A DNA stretch of 64,000 bases from Chryseobacterium sp. RU37D (GTDB lineage Bacteria > Bacteroidota > Bacteroidia > Flavobacteriales > Weeksellaceae). The translations under genes were made by a program, and so were the position numbers. The DNA is taken from NCBI RefSeq assembly GCF_900156075.1, contig NZ_FTMM01000005.1, positions 88,706 through 152,705 on the forward strand, written 5' to 3'. Numbering within the stretch: position 1 is the stretch's first letter; every line of letters begins with the position of its first letter. A model generated the notes under the pieces. The model saw only the letters and a program-made list of their open reading frames with translations, had not been told where the DNA came from and searched no databases. Shown piece after piece: positions 1-8,060 of this stretch.

Positions 1-830
1 TCAGTCTTTGGCTTGATCTCAGTTGTTTTCTTAATTGTCACAGGAGTAGGGACTTTTACCAGTTCTTTATTCCCTGCTTTTAAAATACTGTCGTTTTCTT
101 TAAAATGAGGATTTAAAGTCGTTACAATCTGGTTCTGATATTTTACAGATACCATGCTGTACTTTTCAGGATCTTGATAGACCAGGTATTTTTCCACAAA
201 AGTTTTAAAGCCTTTTACTTTAAATTCAATATTATCGAGATCTCCTATTTCCACTTTATAATTTCCTTCGCTTGTCAGAAGATTATAGTCTCCATTTCTG
301 TCTTTTGAAATTCCGATGAAATATTTCTTGCTGAAATCATCTTTATCTATTTTTTCCACCAGCGCAGCCAATTTTGAATATTCATCTTTTTTCACATTTC
401 CTGTTACAAGCATGCAAGGATGCGAATAGGTTTTAGAGATCGGAAATTCAATGCCTTTTTCATCTACATAAAAGTCTCTTCCTTCTTTATTTAATCTGAA
501 AACAGGAACTCTCTGCTTAATATCCAAATTTAGTTTTCCATTTAAATTTAAATACACATTGGCGCTGTCTACGGCCGGAAGACTATTAATTTTCTTCTCC
601 AAAGCCGGGATATTCAAGTCACCGACTTTTCCGGAAGGGTTTTCTTTTTTTACAATCTCGCGGATATCTTTTTCATCAATGAAATAAACCGGCGTTTTTT
701 CGTTCATCTTTACAGAAATCTTATTGTCCGTAATTTTCTGGCCGCTGAATTTCTTTAAGGAGAAACTCAACAGGAATCCCAGGATAATTACTGTGATGGC
801 AATTTTTAATATTCTGTATTTATTTTTCAT
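1..830 (-). CDS. ftsQ: Cell division protein FtsQ (C-terminus cut by window edge)
   Basis: Open minus-strand frame with ATG at 828-830 and no stop before base 1, so about 276 residues are visible and the C-terminus is missing. FtsQ/DivIB is a single-pass inner-membrane protein that links early and late divisome proteins in the periplasm. The sequence shows a short basic N-terminus (MKNKYRILK), one membrane helix at about residues 8-22, a POTRA-like segment and a beta domain. Sequence similarity is weak, as is normal for this family, so the call leans on topology and on its place after murC. Only 6 nt separate its ATG from the inverted-repeat cassette upstream. It may therefore be transcribed by read-through from the dcw operon or from within the cassette. 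Confidence 0.85.
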   Translation of the reverse strand, partial: MKNKYRILKIAITVIILGFLLSFSLKKFSGQKITDNKISVKMNEKTPVYFIDEKDIREIVKKENPSGKVGDLNIPALEKKINSLPAVDSANVYLNLNGKLNLDIKQRVPVFRLNKEGRDFYVDEKGIEFPISKTYSHPCMLVTGNVKKDEYSKLAALVEKIDKDDFSKKYFIGISKDRNGDYNLLTSEGNYKVEIGDLDNIEFKVKGFKTFVEKYLVYQDPEKYSMVSVKYQNQIVTTLNPHFKENDSILKAGNKELVKVPTPVTIKKTTEIKPKT

Positions 831-836
831 TTTTAT

Positions 837-933
837 ATTTAACGCTATGAGCGCAAGGTTTTTCTTTAAATGCTTACTTTATATTTTTTGTTCGCAAAGG
901 CGTTTTACTCAGCAAATGACAACTGAAAATATC
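837..933 (+). repeat. Left arm of inverted repeat
   Basis: Begins ATTTAACGC 6 nt from the ftsQ start. The inner 44 nt, from GTTCGCAAAGGCG to CTGAAAATATC, are repeated inverted at 1351-1394 with one mismatch. Confidence 0.85.
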
Positions 934-947
934 TTTTGCAATTTTTA

Positions 948-1323
948 TTATAATTTGTTTACTGCTCTTTTTACTCCGTCTTTAAATAAGGTGGAATGAA
1001 AATTTAAATCATTCCTAATTTCTTTTCAGTGACTCTTAAATAATTAAGAAGCTGAAAGAAATGATATTTGTTAATTTCCGGAACTGCTTTTATTTCTATA
1101 ATTACTTTATTTTCAATTAATAAATCAACTCTAAATGCTTTATTAACAATCAAGCCTTCATAATTGATGCTGATGTCTTTTTGATTCTCAATTCTAAGGC
1201 CACTATTTTTCAATTCGTGAATTAAGCATTGCTCATAAACATTTTCATAGAGTCTGATTCCTAGTTTACGATGTACTTTCATCCTGCATCAAAAACTATT
1301 TTTGAAATTTCATTTTCTGTCAT
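948..1323 (-). pseudogene. GxxExxY family protein, two frameshifts
   Basis: Reads from ATG at 1321-1323 (MTENEISKIVFDAG, then TGA), continues in another frame from 1282 (KVHRKLG...LYENVYEQC) to a TAA at 1004-1006, and resumes in a third frame as NFHSTLFKDGVKRAVNKL with a stop at 948-950. Restoring one base near 1284 and one T near 1006 gives about 125 residues, the usual GxxExxY length. The family belongs to the PD-(D/E)XK nuclease-like superfamily, and the expected acidic pattern is visible (RVDLLIENKVIIEIKA). Its biological role is not established. The gene lies inside the inverted-repeat cassette on the same strand as murC and ftsQ. Either it has decayed or both single-base losses are sequencing errors. 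I favour decay. Confidence 0.8.
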
Positions 1324-1350
1324 TTGTGTGTTTTTTAATACTCTTAAAAT

Positions 1351-1445
1351 GATATTTTCAGTTATCATTTGCTGAGTAAAACGCCTTTGCGAACGGAAAA
1401 TATACATTGTGTTTTTAAATTTTCATTGCGCTCGTTGCGTTAAAT
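1351..1445 (-). repeat. Right arm of inverted repeat
   Basis: Inverse of 837-933. Core 1351-1394 differs from the left core at one base. Ends GCGTTAAAT, 8 nt from the murC stop. Confidence 0.85.
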
Positions 1446-1453
1446 TTATTTAT

Positions 1454-2812
1454 CTAAATTTTTCCTATCCACTTACAAATAGGATCATACAGCGTATCAA
1501 TATTTCCTGCGCCTACTGTGAGAAGAATGTCAAAATCTTTTTCTTTTATCTTATTGAAAGCTTCATCTAATGTTGAAACTTCCTTTCTGTCTAAATTCAC
1601 CTTTTCCAATAACCAGCTTGAAGTAATCCCTTCAAAATTTTCCTGAAGTTCCCTTGCCGGATAAATATCAAGCAAAATCAATTCATCAGCCTGGCTCAAG
1701 CTTTCAGCAAATCCGTCTGCAAAATCCCTCGTTCTGCTGAAAAGATGAGGTTGGAAAACTACTAATAATTTCTTTTCAGGGTAAAAAGTTCGGATTGAGC
1801 TCATCACCGCATTGATTTCTGTCGGATGATGTGCGTAATCGTCAATATAAATTTTACCGTTTTCATATCTGTGTTTGGTATATCTTCTTTTAATTCCTTT
1901 AAAATTGGCTATTGCTTTTTTCAAAGTTTCGAAATCAACACCTAAGTTGTTTAAAATTGCTAATGCTGCAGTCGCATTTTCAACATTGTGAATACCCGGA
2001 ATTTCCCAGATAAAATCCTTGATAGTTTCTGTTGGAGTATGAAAATCAAAATAGATTTTATCATTCTCCATTCTCAAATTATCTGAGTAATAATCCGCAA
2101 CCTCATTCACTGCATAGGTGATATGAGGTCTTCCGATTTCAATTCCTTTTCTTACAAAAAGCAGCTTGTCATTCGGGACTAAAGCTGCAAATTGTTTAAA
2201 CCCTTCCTCAATCGTATTTTTATCGCCATAAATATCCAAATGATCTGCATCTGTGGAGGTTATCACCGCCCAATTGGGAGAAAGGTTTAGAAAGCTTCTG
2301 TCATATTCATCTGCTTCAACTACCGAATATTGAGAACCATTATACAGGAAATTAGATTTAAAATTCTCAGAAATCCCACCTAGAAAACATGAAAAAGGCA
2401 AGTTCGCTTCTTTGCATAAGTGCGAAACCAGAGTGGAGGTTGTTGTCTTTCCATGAGTTCCGGCAACTGCGATGCAATCTGTGTTCTCTGTAATTAAACC
2501 TAAAACTTTTGCACGTTTTAATACCTCAAATTCATTAACAATAAAATAATCTAAAATTCTTAGCTTTTTAATTGCAGGAGTGTAAATGATTAAGGTATTT
2601 TCCTTCTGAAGCGAAGTGATTTTTTCATTAATAACATCTTCAAAAACAATATCAATTCCTTCATTCATCAAAGCCTGAGTGAGTTTGGTGTTGGTTTTAT
2701 CGTAGCCCAACACTTTTTTGCCCGAAGCATGGAAGTAACGCGCCAAGGCACTCATCCCGATACCTCCGATTCCAACGAAGTAAAAATTTTGATATGTTTC
2801 TAAATTGTTCAT
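1454..2812 (-). CDS. murC: UDP-N-acetylmuramate--L-alanine ligase
   Basis: ATP-dependent cytoplasmic ligase that adds L-alanine to UDP-MurNAc, the first amino acid of the peptidoglycan stem. The protein has 452 residues, normal for MurC. A Rossmann GIGGIGMSALA motif lies at about residues 14-24 and the Mur-ligase P-loop GTHGKTTT at about 118-125. A later DDYAHHPTEI segment is characteristic of MurC. It follows murG in the minus-strand dcw operon, 73 nt downstream. The spacer carries a short inverted repeat. Its own 3' side is where the GxxExxY cassette has entered, so murC and ftsQ are no longer directly adjacent. Confidence 0.97.
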   Translation of the reverse strand: MNNLETYQNFYFVGIGGIGMSALARYFHASGKKVLGYDKTNTKLTQALMNEGIDIVFEDVINEKITSLQKENTLIIYTPAIKKLRILDYFIVNEFEVLKRAKVLGLITENTDCIAVAGTHGKTTTSTLVSHLCKEANLPFSCFLGGISENFKSNFLYNGSQYSVVEADEYDRSFLNLSPNWAVITSTDADHLDIYGDKNTIEEGFKQFAALVPNDKLLFVRKGIEIGRPHITYAVNEVADYYSDNLRMENDKIYFDFHTPTETIKDFIWEIPGIHNVENATAALAILNNLGVDFETLKKAIANFKGIKRRYTKHRYENGKIYIDDYAHHPTEINAVMSSIRTFYPEKKLLVVFQPHLFSRTRDFADGFAESLSQADELILLDIYPARELQENFEGITSSWLLEKVNLDRKEVSTLDEAFNKIKEKDFDILLTVGAGNIDTLYDPICKWIGKI

Positions 2813-2821
2813 TCTTTTTCT

Positions 2822-2868
2822 TGTATTAATGTATTCATGTATAATGTATGTCCGACTTCATTAATACA
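2822..2868. repeat. AT-rich inverted and near-periodic repeat in murG-murC spacer
   Basis: TGTATTAATG (2822-2831) and CATTAATACA (2859-2868) are a perfect 10-bp inverted pair. GTAT recurs at 2823, 2831, 2839 and 2846, a 7-8 nt step. The wording GTATTAATGTA is shared with the ftsW-murD spacer. Confidence 0.6.
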
Positions 2869-2885
2869 TTTTACACGAATACTTT

Positions 2886-3986
2886 TTACAGTTTATTAAA
2901 AATCTCGTCTACAATCTCTTTTGCGGCATTAGGCTTGGCAAAATATTTAAGATTCTCGGACATTTCTTTTCTTACATTTTCATTTTCGCAGATCTCTGAA
3001 AGGGTATTCCAGAATTTTTCCTGCATTTCAGAGTCTTTTACCATTCTGGCTGCATTTTTTTCAACCAGATTCATGGCGTTTTTGGTTTGATGATCTTCCG
3101 CTGCAAAAGGGAAGGGAACCAATAAAACAGGCTTCTGCGCTACCGCCAACTCTGAAATGGCAATGGCTCCTGCTCTCGAAACAATCACATCTGCTGCAGA
3201 ATAGGCTGTTTCCATGTTTTTGATGAACTCTTTTAACTGAATTTGAGATCCGAGATCCGAGATTCGAGATTCGTTGCTCAGTTCTTGATAATCCAGTTTT
3301 CCGGTTTGCCAGATCAATTGATAGCCTTTTTGTTTTAGGCTTTCTAAATTGTCTTTCCAACCGTTGTTTAATGTTCTTGAGCCTAAAGATCCTCCGACAG
3401 ATAAAATTGTCAGTTTGTCTTTGTCTAAGCCCATTTTTTCTTTTGCCTGAGACGTTTCCTGCATTCCTGAAACAATGTTATCACGAATCGGATTACCCAG
3501 AAACTTTATTTTTTCAGCCGGAAAACCTTCCACTTTCGGATAGGCTGTGAATACGGCTTTTGCTTTTTTACTTAAAATTTTATTCGTTACGCCTGCATGT
3601 GCATTCTGTTCCTGAATAAAAATCGGAATTCCCAATTTGTTGGCTTCATACAAAGCCGGTCCGCTCGCAAAACCACCCGTTCCGACTGCAAAATCTGGAG
3701 CGAAACTTTTAATAATTTTCTTTGATTTGGATAAACTTTTTAAAATTTTAAAAGGCAATCCTAAATTGGACAGCATATTTCCTCTGTCGATTCCGGCAAT
3801 ATCAATTCCCTCAATTTTATACCCAGCCTGCGGAACTTTTTCCATTTCCATTTTTCCGTTGGCTCCGATGAACAAAAATTCTGCATCAGGAAATCTTTTC
3901 CTGATTTCGTCTGCAATGGCAATGGCAGGGAAGATGTGACCTCCTGTTCCTCCGCCGGACAATAATACTTTTAGCTTTTTGTTCAT
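2886..3986 (-). CDS. murG: UDP-GlcNAc--undecaprenyl-pyrophosphoryl-MurNAc-pentapeptide GlcNAc transferase
   Basis: Glycosyltransferase (GT28) that converts lipid I to lipid II on the inner face of the membrane. It has 366 residues, typical length. The N-terminal glycine loop GGGTGGHIFP is at about residues 10-20, and C-terminal signatures include SVGGSLGSRTLN and SRAGAIAISELA with LVPFPFAAEDHQ for UDP-GlcNAc binding. The linker before IQLKEFI contains residues encoded by a 4 x 7-nt tandem repeat (3245-3272). The frame is intact. The gene is followed by murC and preceded by ftsW, all on the minus strand. The 48-nt spacer to ftsW holds a dispersed-repeat-like segment. Confidence 0.97.
   Translation of the reverse strand: MNKKLKVLLSGGGTGGHIFPAIAIADEIRKRFPDAEFLFIGANGKMEMEKVPQAGYKIEGIDIAGIDRGNMLSNLGLPFKILKSLSKSKKIIKSFAPDFAVGTGGFASGPALYEANKLGIPIFIQEQNAHAGVTNKILSKKAKAVFTAYPKVEGFPAEKIKFLGNPIRDNIVSGMQETSQAKEKMGLDKDKLTILSVGGSLGSRTLNNGWKDNLESLKQKGYQLIWQTGKLDYQELSNESRISDLGSQIQLKEFIKNMETAYSAADVIVSRAGAIAISELAVAQKPVLLVPFPFAAEDHQTKNAMNLVEKNAARMVKDSEMQEKFWNTLSEICENENVRKEMSENLKYFAKPNAAKEIVDEIFNKL
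3245..3272. repeat. 4 x 7-nt tandem repeat inside murG
   Basis: On the plus strand: GAGATCC twice, then GAGATTC twice. Seven is not a multiple of three, so gain or loss of one unit would shift the murG frame. The present copy number keeps the frame open. It encodes the linker NESRISDLGSQ. Confidence 0.9.
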
Positions 3987-4001
3987 TTCTTACAAATTTT
4001 G

Positions 4002-4033
4002 AGATTGCTTCGTCGCTTCGCTCCTCGCAATGA
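4002..4033. repeat. Short intergenic repeat-like element (murG/ftsW spacer)
   Basis: The segment ATTGCTTCGTCGCTTCGCTC followed by CTCGCAATGAC lies between ftsW stop and murG start. ATTGC and GCAAT form its ends, so it can fold. From memory, very similar wording recurs between genes in many Bacteroidota genomes. Only one copy is in this window. Confidence 0.5.
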
Positions 4034-4034
4034 C

Positions 4035-5273
4035 CTAAGCAATATCGTTTATTTCGGCTATACTTTGTTTTTTGCCCATTCCTTCTTCATCATAAATCTG
4101 GATTCTTGAGCTTATGTTTAAAATAATTCCCAACTGCAAATAGGTTACCAACATTGAGGTCCCTCCGTAGCTGATCAATGGCAGCGGTTGCCCTGTTACC
4201 GGAATCAGATTCACTGCAACTGCAATATTTACAGAGAGTTGTATGAAAATCATAACGCCGAGACTGAGAACAAGTAAGGAACCAAAAAAAGCAGGCATCT
4301 TACTGGCTATCATGACGATACGAATTATCATAATTAAATATAAACTTATCAGAAAAACAGCACCAATTACTCCGTATTCCTCTACGATTACTGCAAAAAT
4401 AAAGTCGGAGGCAGACTGCGGAAGCATTTGTTTTAATGCACTTTTTCCCGGGCCCATTCCTGTAACCCCGCCATGAACAATGGCTGCTTTTGCCATCATT
4501 ACCTGATAATTTTTTGCTTTTAAGCTTTCATCATCGGTGTCTACTGTTTTTGCTTTGGAAGACGTAAATGTTTCAATACGACTCATCCATGTATGGACAC
4601 GGTTTCCGCCAATTAAACTTGTATTTAATGCAATCAATAAAAACAAAATAATAGCTACAAATGATGCAGAAATGAAGCCTGCAATATACTTCCAATGCAA
4701 TTGGCCTATAATCAAAACAACCACAGAAACCATTAAAATCATTAGTGCTGTAGAACCGTTATCTTTCGCAACCAACACAAAAACCAATAATATAGGCCCA
4801 AAAATGTACATAATGTTCTCAATCGGAAGCCTTTCTCTTGTGATCTTCTTGGTTAAATATCTGCACAAGTAAATAATCAGCATTAAAAATGCAAACGAAG
4901 AAGGTTGGAAAGAAATAGGTGTTCCCGGAATTTTTAGCCATCGGGAAGCACTCGCTCCGTCGATAGTTTGCCCTGTAAACATCGTGATAATCAGTAGAAT
5001 AACCATTAAGCCAAGCAGTATGCTACTCAATTTTCCGATGTATTCATATTTTATCATTCCCACGATTCTCATAATGCCCAAACCTAAAACCACAAAAAAC
5101 ATATGCTTGATAACGTGGCCAGTTGTAGTCCCGTTATTTACGATATATTCCAGATTCGAACTTGCAGAATATACAGGGAAAATAGAGAATATGGAGATCA
5201 CAAGAATGACCATCCAAAGTACTTTATCGCCCTTCAGGAATTCAAATCTGTTTTCTGTGTCTTGTTCGTTCAT
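4035..5273 (-). CDS. ftsW: Lipid II polymerase / cell division protein FtsW
   Basis: SEDS-family glycosyltransferase that polymerises lipid II at the septum with its partner class B PBP (the ftsI product here). The 412-residue protein is mostly hydrophobic, with about ten predicted membrane helices. SEDS signatures are visible near the C-terminus (PVTGQPLPLISYGGTSML) and around GVTGMGPGKSALKQMLPQSASDFIFAVIVEE shortened here to its key words GMGPG, LPQ, SDFIF and EE. The start ATG at 5271-5273 gives a charged cytoplasmic N-terminus before the first helix at about residue 18. Position between murD and murG in the cell-wall cluster favours FtsW over the paralogue RodA. Confidence 0.95.
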   Translation of the reverse strand: MNEQDTENRFEFLKGDKVLWMVILVISIFSIFPVYSASSNLEYIVNNGTTTGHVIKHMFFVVLGLGIMRIVGMIKYEYIGKLSSILLGLMVILLIITMFTGQTIDGASASRWLKIPGTPISFQPSSFAFLMLIIYLCRYLTKKITRERLPIENIMYIFGPILLVFVLVAKDNGSTALMILMVSVVVLIIGQLHWKYIAGFISASFVAIILFLLIALNTSLIGGNRVHTWMSRIETFTSSKAKTVDTDDESLKAKNYQVMMAKAAIVHGGVTGMGPGKSALKQMLPQSASDFIFAVIVEEYGVIGAVFLISLYLIMIIRIVMIASKMPAFFGSLLVLSLGVMIFIQLSVNIAVAVNLIPVTGQPLPLISYGGTSMLVTYLQLGIILNISSRIQIYDEEGMGKKQSIAEINDIA

Positions 5274-5278
5274 ACTTT

Positions 5279-5320
5279 CGTATTAATGTAAAATGTATTT
5301 ATGATAAAAAAATCATGAAT
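5279..5320. repeat. AT-rich repeat in ftsW-murD spacer
   Basis: CGTATTAATGTAAAATGTATTTATGAT, a variant of the murG-murC spacer repeat with GTA words 7-8 nt apart. GTATTTATGAT can pair imperfectly with ATCATGAATAC downstream. Confidence 0.5.
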
Positions 5321-5339
5321 ACACTGCTACTTTTTTCAA

Positions 5340-6665
5340 TTATTTTAATACCTGCTCTTTAAACTGACAACCTCTGTCTTCATAGCTTTTAAATAAGTCA
5401 AAGCTTGCACAGCATGGTGAAAGTAAAACGGTATCTCCTTTCTTTGCCAGAGATTTTGAAATCTTCACCGCTTCTTCCATACTTGAGGTGTCATAAATAT
5501 ATTCTTTCTTGTCTTTGAAGAAATTAATAATTTTCTGATTATCAATTCCTAAGCATACAATTGCCTTTACTTTTTTCATGACTAAATCCTCAATTTCAGT
5601 ATAGTCATTACCTTTGTCTAGACCTCCAACAATCCATACTGTTGGGTTTTTCATGCTTTCCAGGGCATAATACGTTGCATTGACGTTGGTTGCCTTGCTG
5701 TCGTTGATATATTTTACTCCATCAATTTCAGTTACAAATTCCAGCCTGTGTTCTACCGCCTGGAAAGTCATTAATGAATTTCTTATACTTTCACTATTAA
5801 TTTCTAATATCTTACCCGCTATTGATGCAGCTAAGCTATTGGCAACATTATGATTTCCAAGTAAGGACAGCTCTTCAATCTTCATTGAAAACTCATCTTT
5901 CATTTTGATCACAATTTTATCTTCATCAATAAAACCTCCTTCAGATAGCTTTTCTTTTGTTGAAAAAGGTATCATTTTCGCTTTAATTTCTAATTTCTCC
6001 AAAAGATTTTTACTCATTTCATCATCTTTATTGTAGATGAAAAAATTGTCATTTTCCTGATTCTCAGTAATTCTGAACTTCGCCAATGCATATTCTTCAT
6101 AATTGTAATTGTACTGATCCAAATGATCCTGAGACAAATTCAACAATAAAGAAATATAAGGTCTAAAATTCTGAATATCATCTAATTGGAAGGAACTTAC
6201 CTCCAAGACATAATATTCGTGATTTTCATCGGCTACTTGCTTTGCAAAGCTGTATCCGATATTTCCGCCTAAGCCGACATTCAATCCGTCATTTTTCAGG
6301 ATATAGTAGATCAAAGACGTGGTTGTTGTTTTTCCGTTACTTCCGGTGATTGCTATGATTTTGGCATCTGTAAACTCCGAAGCGAATTCAATTTCTGAGG
6401 AAAGTCTTATTCCTTTCTCATGAATTTTATGGATAATCTCAGCTTTTTTCGGAATTCCCGGGCTTTTTACAATCCAGTCGGCATTTAAAATTCTTTCTTC
6501 ATCATGGTTTTCTTCTTCAAATTCAATTTCATTATCTATAAGAAACTGCTTATAATTATCTTTAATACCTCCCTTGTCTGAAAGAAAAACCTTCAAACCT
6601 TGTTTTTTAGCCAAATAAGCAGCCCCACAACCACTTTCTCCTCCCCCTAAAACAACTATTTTCAT
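5340..6665 (-). CDS. murD: UDP-N-acetylmuramoyl-L-alanine--D-glutamate ligase
   Basis: Cytoplasmic ligase that adds D-glutamate to UDP-MurNAc-L-Ala. At 441 residues it matches the family. The N-terminal nucleotide-binding loop GGGESGCGAAYLA is at about residues 7-19 and the P-loop ITGSNGKTTTT at about 106-116. The region YINDSKATNVNAT contains the carbamylated-lysine-side signature of MurD, and GGLDKGNDY and LSPCCASFD near the C-terminus are typical. It lies between mraY and ftsW on the minus strand. The start at 6663-6665 leaves 64 nt to mraY, a spacer filled by a heptad repeat. Confidence 0.97.
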   Translation of the reverse strand: MKIVVLGGGESGCGAAYLAKKQGLKVFLSDKGGIKDNYKQFLIDNEIEFEEENHDEERILNADWIVKSPGIPKKAEIIHKIHEKGIRLSSEIEFASEFTDAKIIAITGSNGKTTTTSLIYYILKNDGLNVGLGGNIGYSFAKQVADENHEYYVLEVSSFQLDDIQNFRPYISLLLNLSQDHLDQYNYNYEEYALAKFRITENQENDNFFIYNKDDEMSKNLLEKLEIKAKMIPFSTKEKLSEGGFIDEDKIVIKMKDEFSMKIEELSLLGNHNVANSLAASIAGKILEINSESIRNSLMTFQAVEHRLEFVTEIDGVKYINDSKATNVNATYYALESMKNPTVWIVGGLDKGNDYTEIEDLVMKKVKAIVCLGIDNQKIINFFKDKKEYIYDTSSMEEAVKISKSLAKKGDTVLLSPCCASFDLFKSYEDRGCQFKEQVLK

Positions 6666-6679
6666 ATTATTTTGTTTAT

Positions 6680-6721
6680 GCTATAAGCTTTAAGCCTGAT
6701 GCTTTCTGCCTATTGCTTACT
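6680..6721. repeat. Heptad repeat, six degenerate 7-nt units
   Basis: Units GCTATAA, GCTTTAA, GCCTGAT, GCTTTCT, GCCTATT and GCTTACT follow each other without gap. All start GC and fit GC(T/C)(A/T)NNN. The same unit type occurs at 25121-25150 and 25202-25229. Confidence 0.8.
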
Positions 6722-6729
6722 GTTGATTT

Positions 6730-7971
6730 CTATCTCATCTTCAATGTAATGAGACATACAATAGCCAGAATTACCCCGATGATTATCATTCTGTTTACGA
6801 TTTTACTTTCGTGGAAACCGCCTTTCTGATAATGGTGGTGTAATGGTGACATTCTAAACAATCTGTTGTTTTGGGCATATTCCAGCCCGAATTTTCTCTT
6901 TCTGTATTTGAAAACCGCAACCTGAAGCATTACAGATAGGTTTTCGATTAAAAAGATTCCGCATAAAATGGGAATCAGTAATTCTTTTCTTAAAATAATC
7001 GCTAAAACGGCGATTACCCCTCCCAGCATTAAACTTCCCGTATCACCCATGAAAACCTGTGCCGGATAGGTATTATACCAGAAAAAACCGATAACCGCAC
7101 CCACCATTGCAACGGCAAAAATGGTGGTTTCACCCATATTCGGAAGGAACATAATGTTGAGGTAGTCCGCAAAAATGATATTTCCGGAAAGATAGGCAAA
7201 AAGTGCTAGGGTAAGCAGGATAACAGCACTTGTACCTGCTGCCAGTCCGTCGATTCCGTCTGTAATATTAGCGCCATTGGAAACGGCTGTTACAATGAAA
7301 ATCACAATCGGGATGAAAACGATCCATGCCCACTCATGAGCATCTTTATCATTCATCCAGAATAAGATCCCGCTGTAATCAAATTCATTATTTTTAGCAA
7401 AAGGAACTGTAGAAACAGTGATTTTTTCCGTAGGCATGAAGTTTTGCTCAACATTATTTCTGTTCACTACTTTTGCATCGGCATATTTTCTTTTAACGGT
7501 AATATCAGGATGGAAATACATTGTAACTCCTATAATTAGACCTAATCCGACCTGCCCTACAATTTTGAATTTACCGCTTAATCCGTCTTTATTTTTCTTA
7601 ATCTTCTTTAAGTAATCATCAATAAAACCAATTGCGCCCATCCAAAGCATGGAAACCAGCAAAAGGACGATGTAAACGTTTGTAATTCTGGTGAATAGCA
7701 TCACAGGAATAATTGTAGCTAAAATAATGATAAGACCTCCCATGGTAGGAGTTCCTTCTTTTTGCTTTTGGCCGTCGAGTCCAAGATCACGAACCAATTC
7801 TCCCATTTGTTTAGCTCTCAGGTAATTAATGATCCTTTTTCCATAAACAAGAGCAATGGTTAATGAAAATAAAACAGCCATTCCTGCACGGAAGGAAATG
7901 TATTTCAGCAGTCCTAATCCCGGAACATGGATTCCCTGGCTGGTTAGATATTCGTATAGATAGTATAACAT
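6730..7971 (-). CDS. mraY: Phospho-MurNAc-pentapeptide transferase
   Basis: Integral membrane enzyme that attaches phospho-MurNAc-pentapeptide to undecaprenyl phosphate, making lipid I. It has 413 residues, longer than the roughly 360 of E. coli. The extra length is a hydrophilic segment (about residues 155-215) between membrane helices, as in other Bacteroidota MraY. Active-site signatures are the GFIDDYLKK aspartates, [12 protein letters not shown], the MGDTGS motif and the HHHYQKGG histidine loop near the C-terminus. EGTPTMGG near residue 73 is also typical. Neighbours are murE and murD. murF, which precedes mraY in many bacteria, is absent here. Confidence 0.97.
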   Translation of the reverse strand: MLYYLYEYLTSQGIHVPGLGLLKYISFRAGMAVLFSLTIALVYGKRIINYLRAKQMGELVRDLGLDGQKQKEGTPTMGGLIIILATIIPVMLFTRITNVYIVLLLVSMLWMGAIGFIDDYLKKIKKNKDGLSGKFKIVGQVGLGLIIGVTMYFHPDITVKRKYADAKVVNRNNVEQNFMPTEKITVSTVPFAKNNEFDYSGILFWMNDKDAHEWAWIVFIPIVIFIVTAVSNGANITDGIDGLAAGTSAVILLTLALFAYLSGNIIFADYLNIMFLPNMGETTIFAVAMVGAVIGFFWYNTYPAQVFMGDTGSLMLGGVIAVLAIILRKELLIPILCGIFLIENLSVMLQVAVFKYRKRKFGLEYAQNNRLFRMSPLHHHYQKGGFHESKIVNRMIIIGVILAIVCLITLKMR

Positions 7972-7981
7972 TTTATTTAAT

Positions 7982-8056
7982 TTAAAGATTAAGAGATTGA
8001 GATATTTAGAAATTCGTAATACCTTAATCTCTGAATTTCTAAATCTTTTAATTTAA
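7982..8056. repeat. Palindromic AT-rich repeat in mraY-murE spacer
   Basis: TTTAGAAATTC and GAATTTCTAAA are inverted around a short spacer, and AGATTAAG/AGATTGAG words recur at 6-8 nt steps. It looks related in style to the other dcw spacer repeats. Confidence 0.5.
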
Positions 8057-8060
8057 ATTT

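Larger units (their letters stand above)
837..1445. mobile_element. Inverted-repeat cassette carrying a GxxExxY gene
   Basis: The 609-bp segment is bounded by inverted arms at 837-933 and 1351-1445. The inner 44 nt of the arms (890-933 and 1351-1394) match with a single mismatch. The outer parts are diverged but still alignable, and both ends read ATTTAACGC. The cassette fills the murC-ftsQ junction: removing it leaves about 14 nt between murC stop and ftsQ ATG, a normal operon spacing. TTAT flanks both ends, a possible 4-bp target duplication, though this is weak evidence in AT-rich DNA. No transposase is encoded, so mobility would depend on a factor supplied elsewhere. Mobility is inferred from structure. 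Confidence 0.6.

Noticed and set aside
724..999. Plus-strand frame over the ftsQ start and left repeat arm
   Set aside because: It is antisense to ftsQ and crosses the repeat, so it is a shadow frame.
837..1445. Standard insertion sequence
   Set aside because: There is no transposase frame. The only gene is GxxExxY-like.
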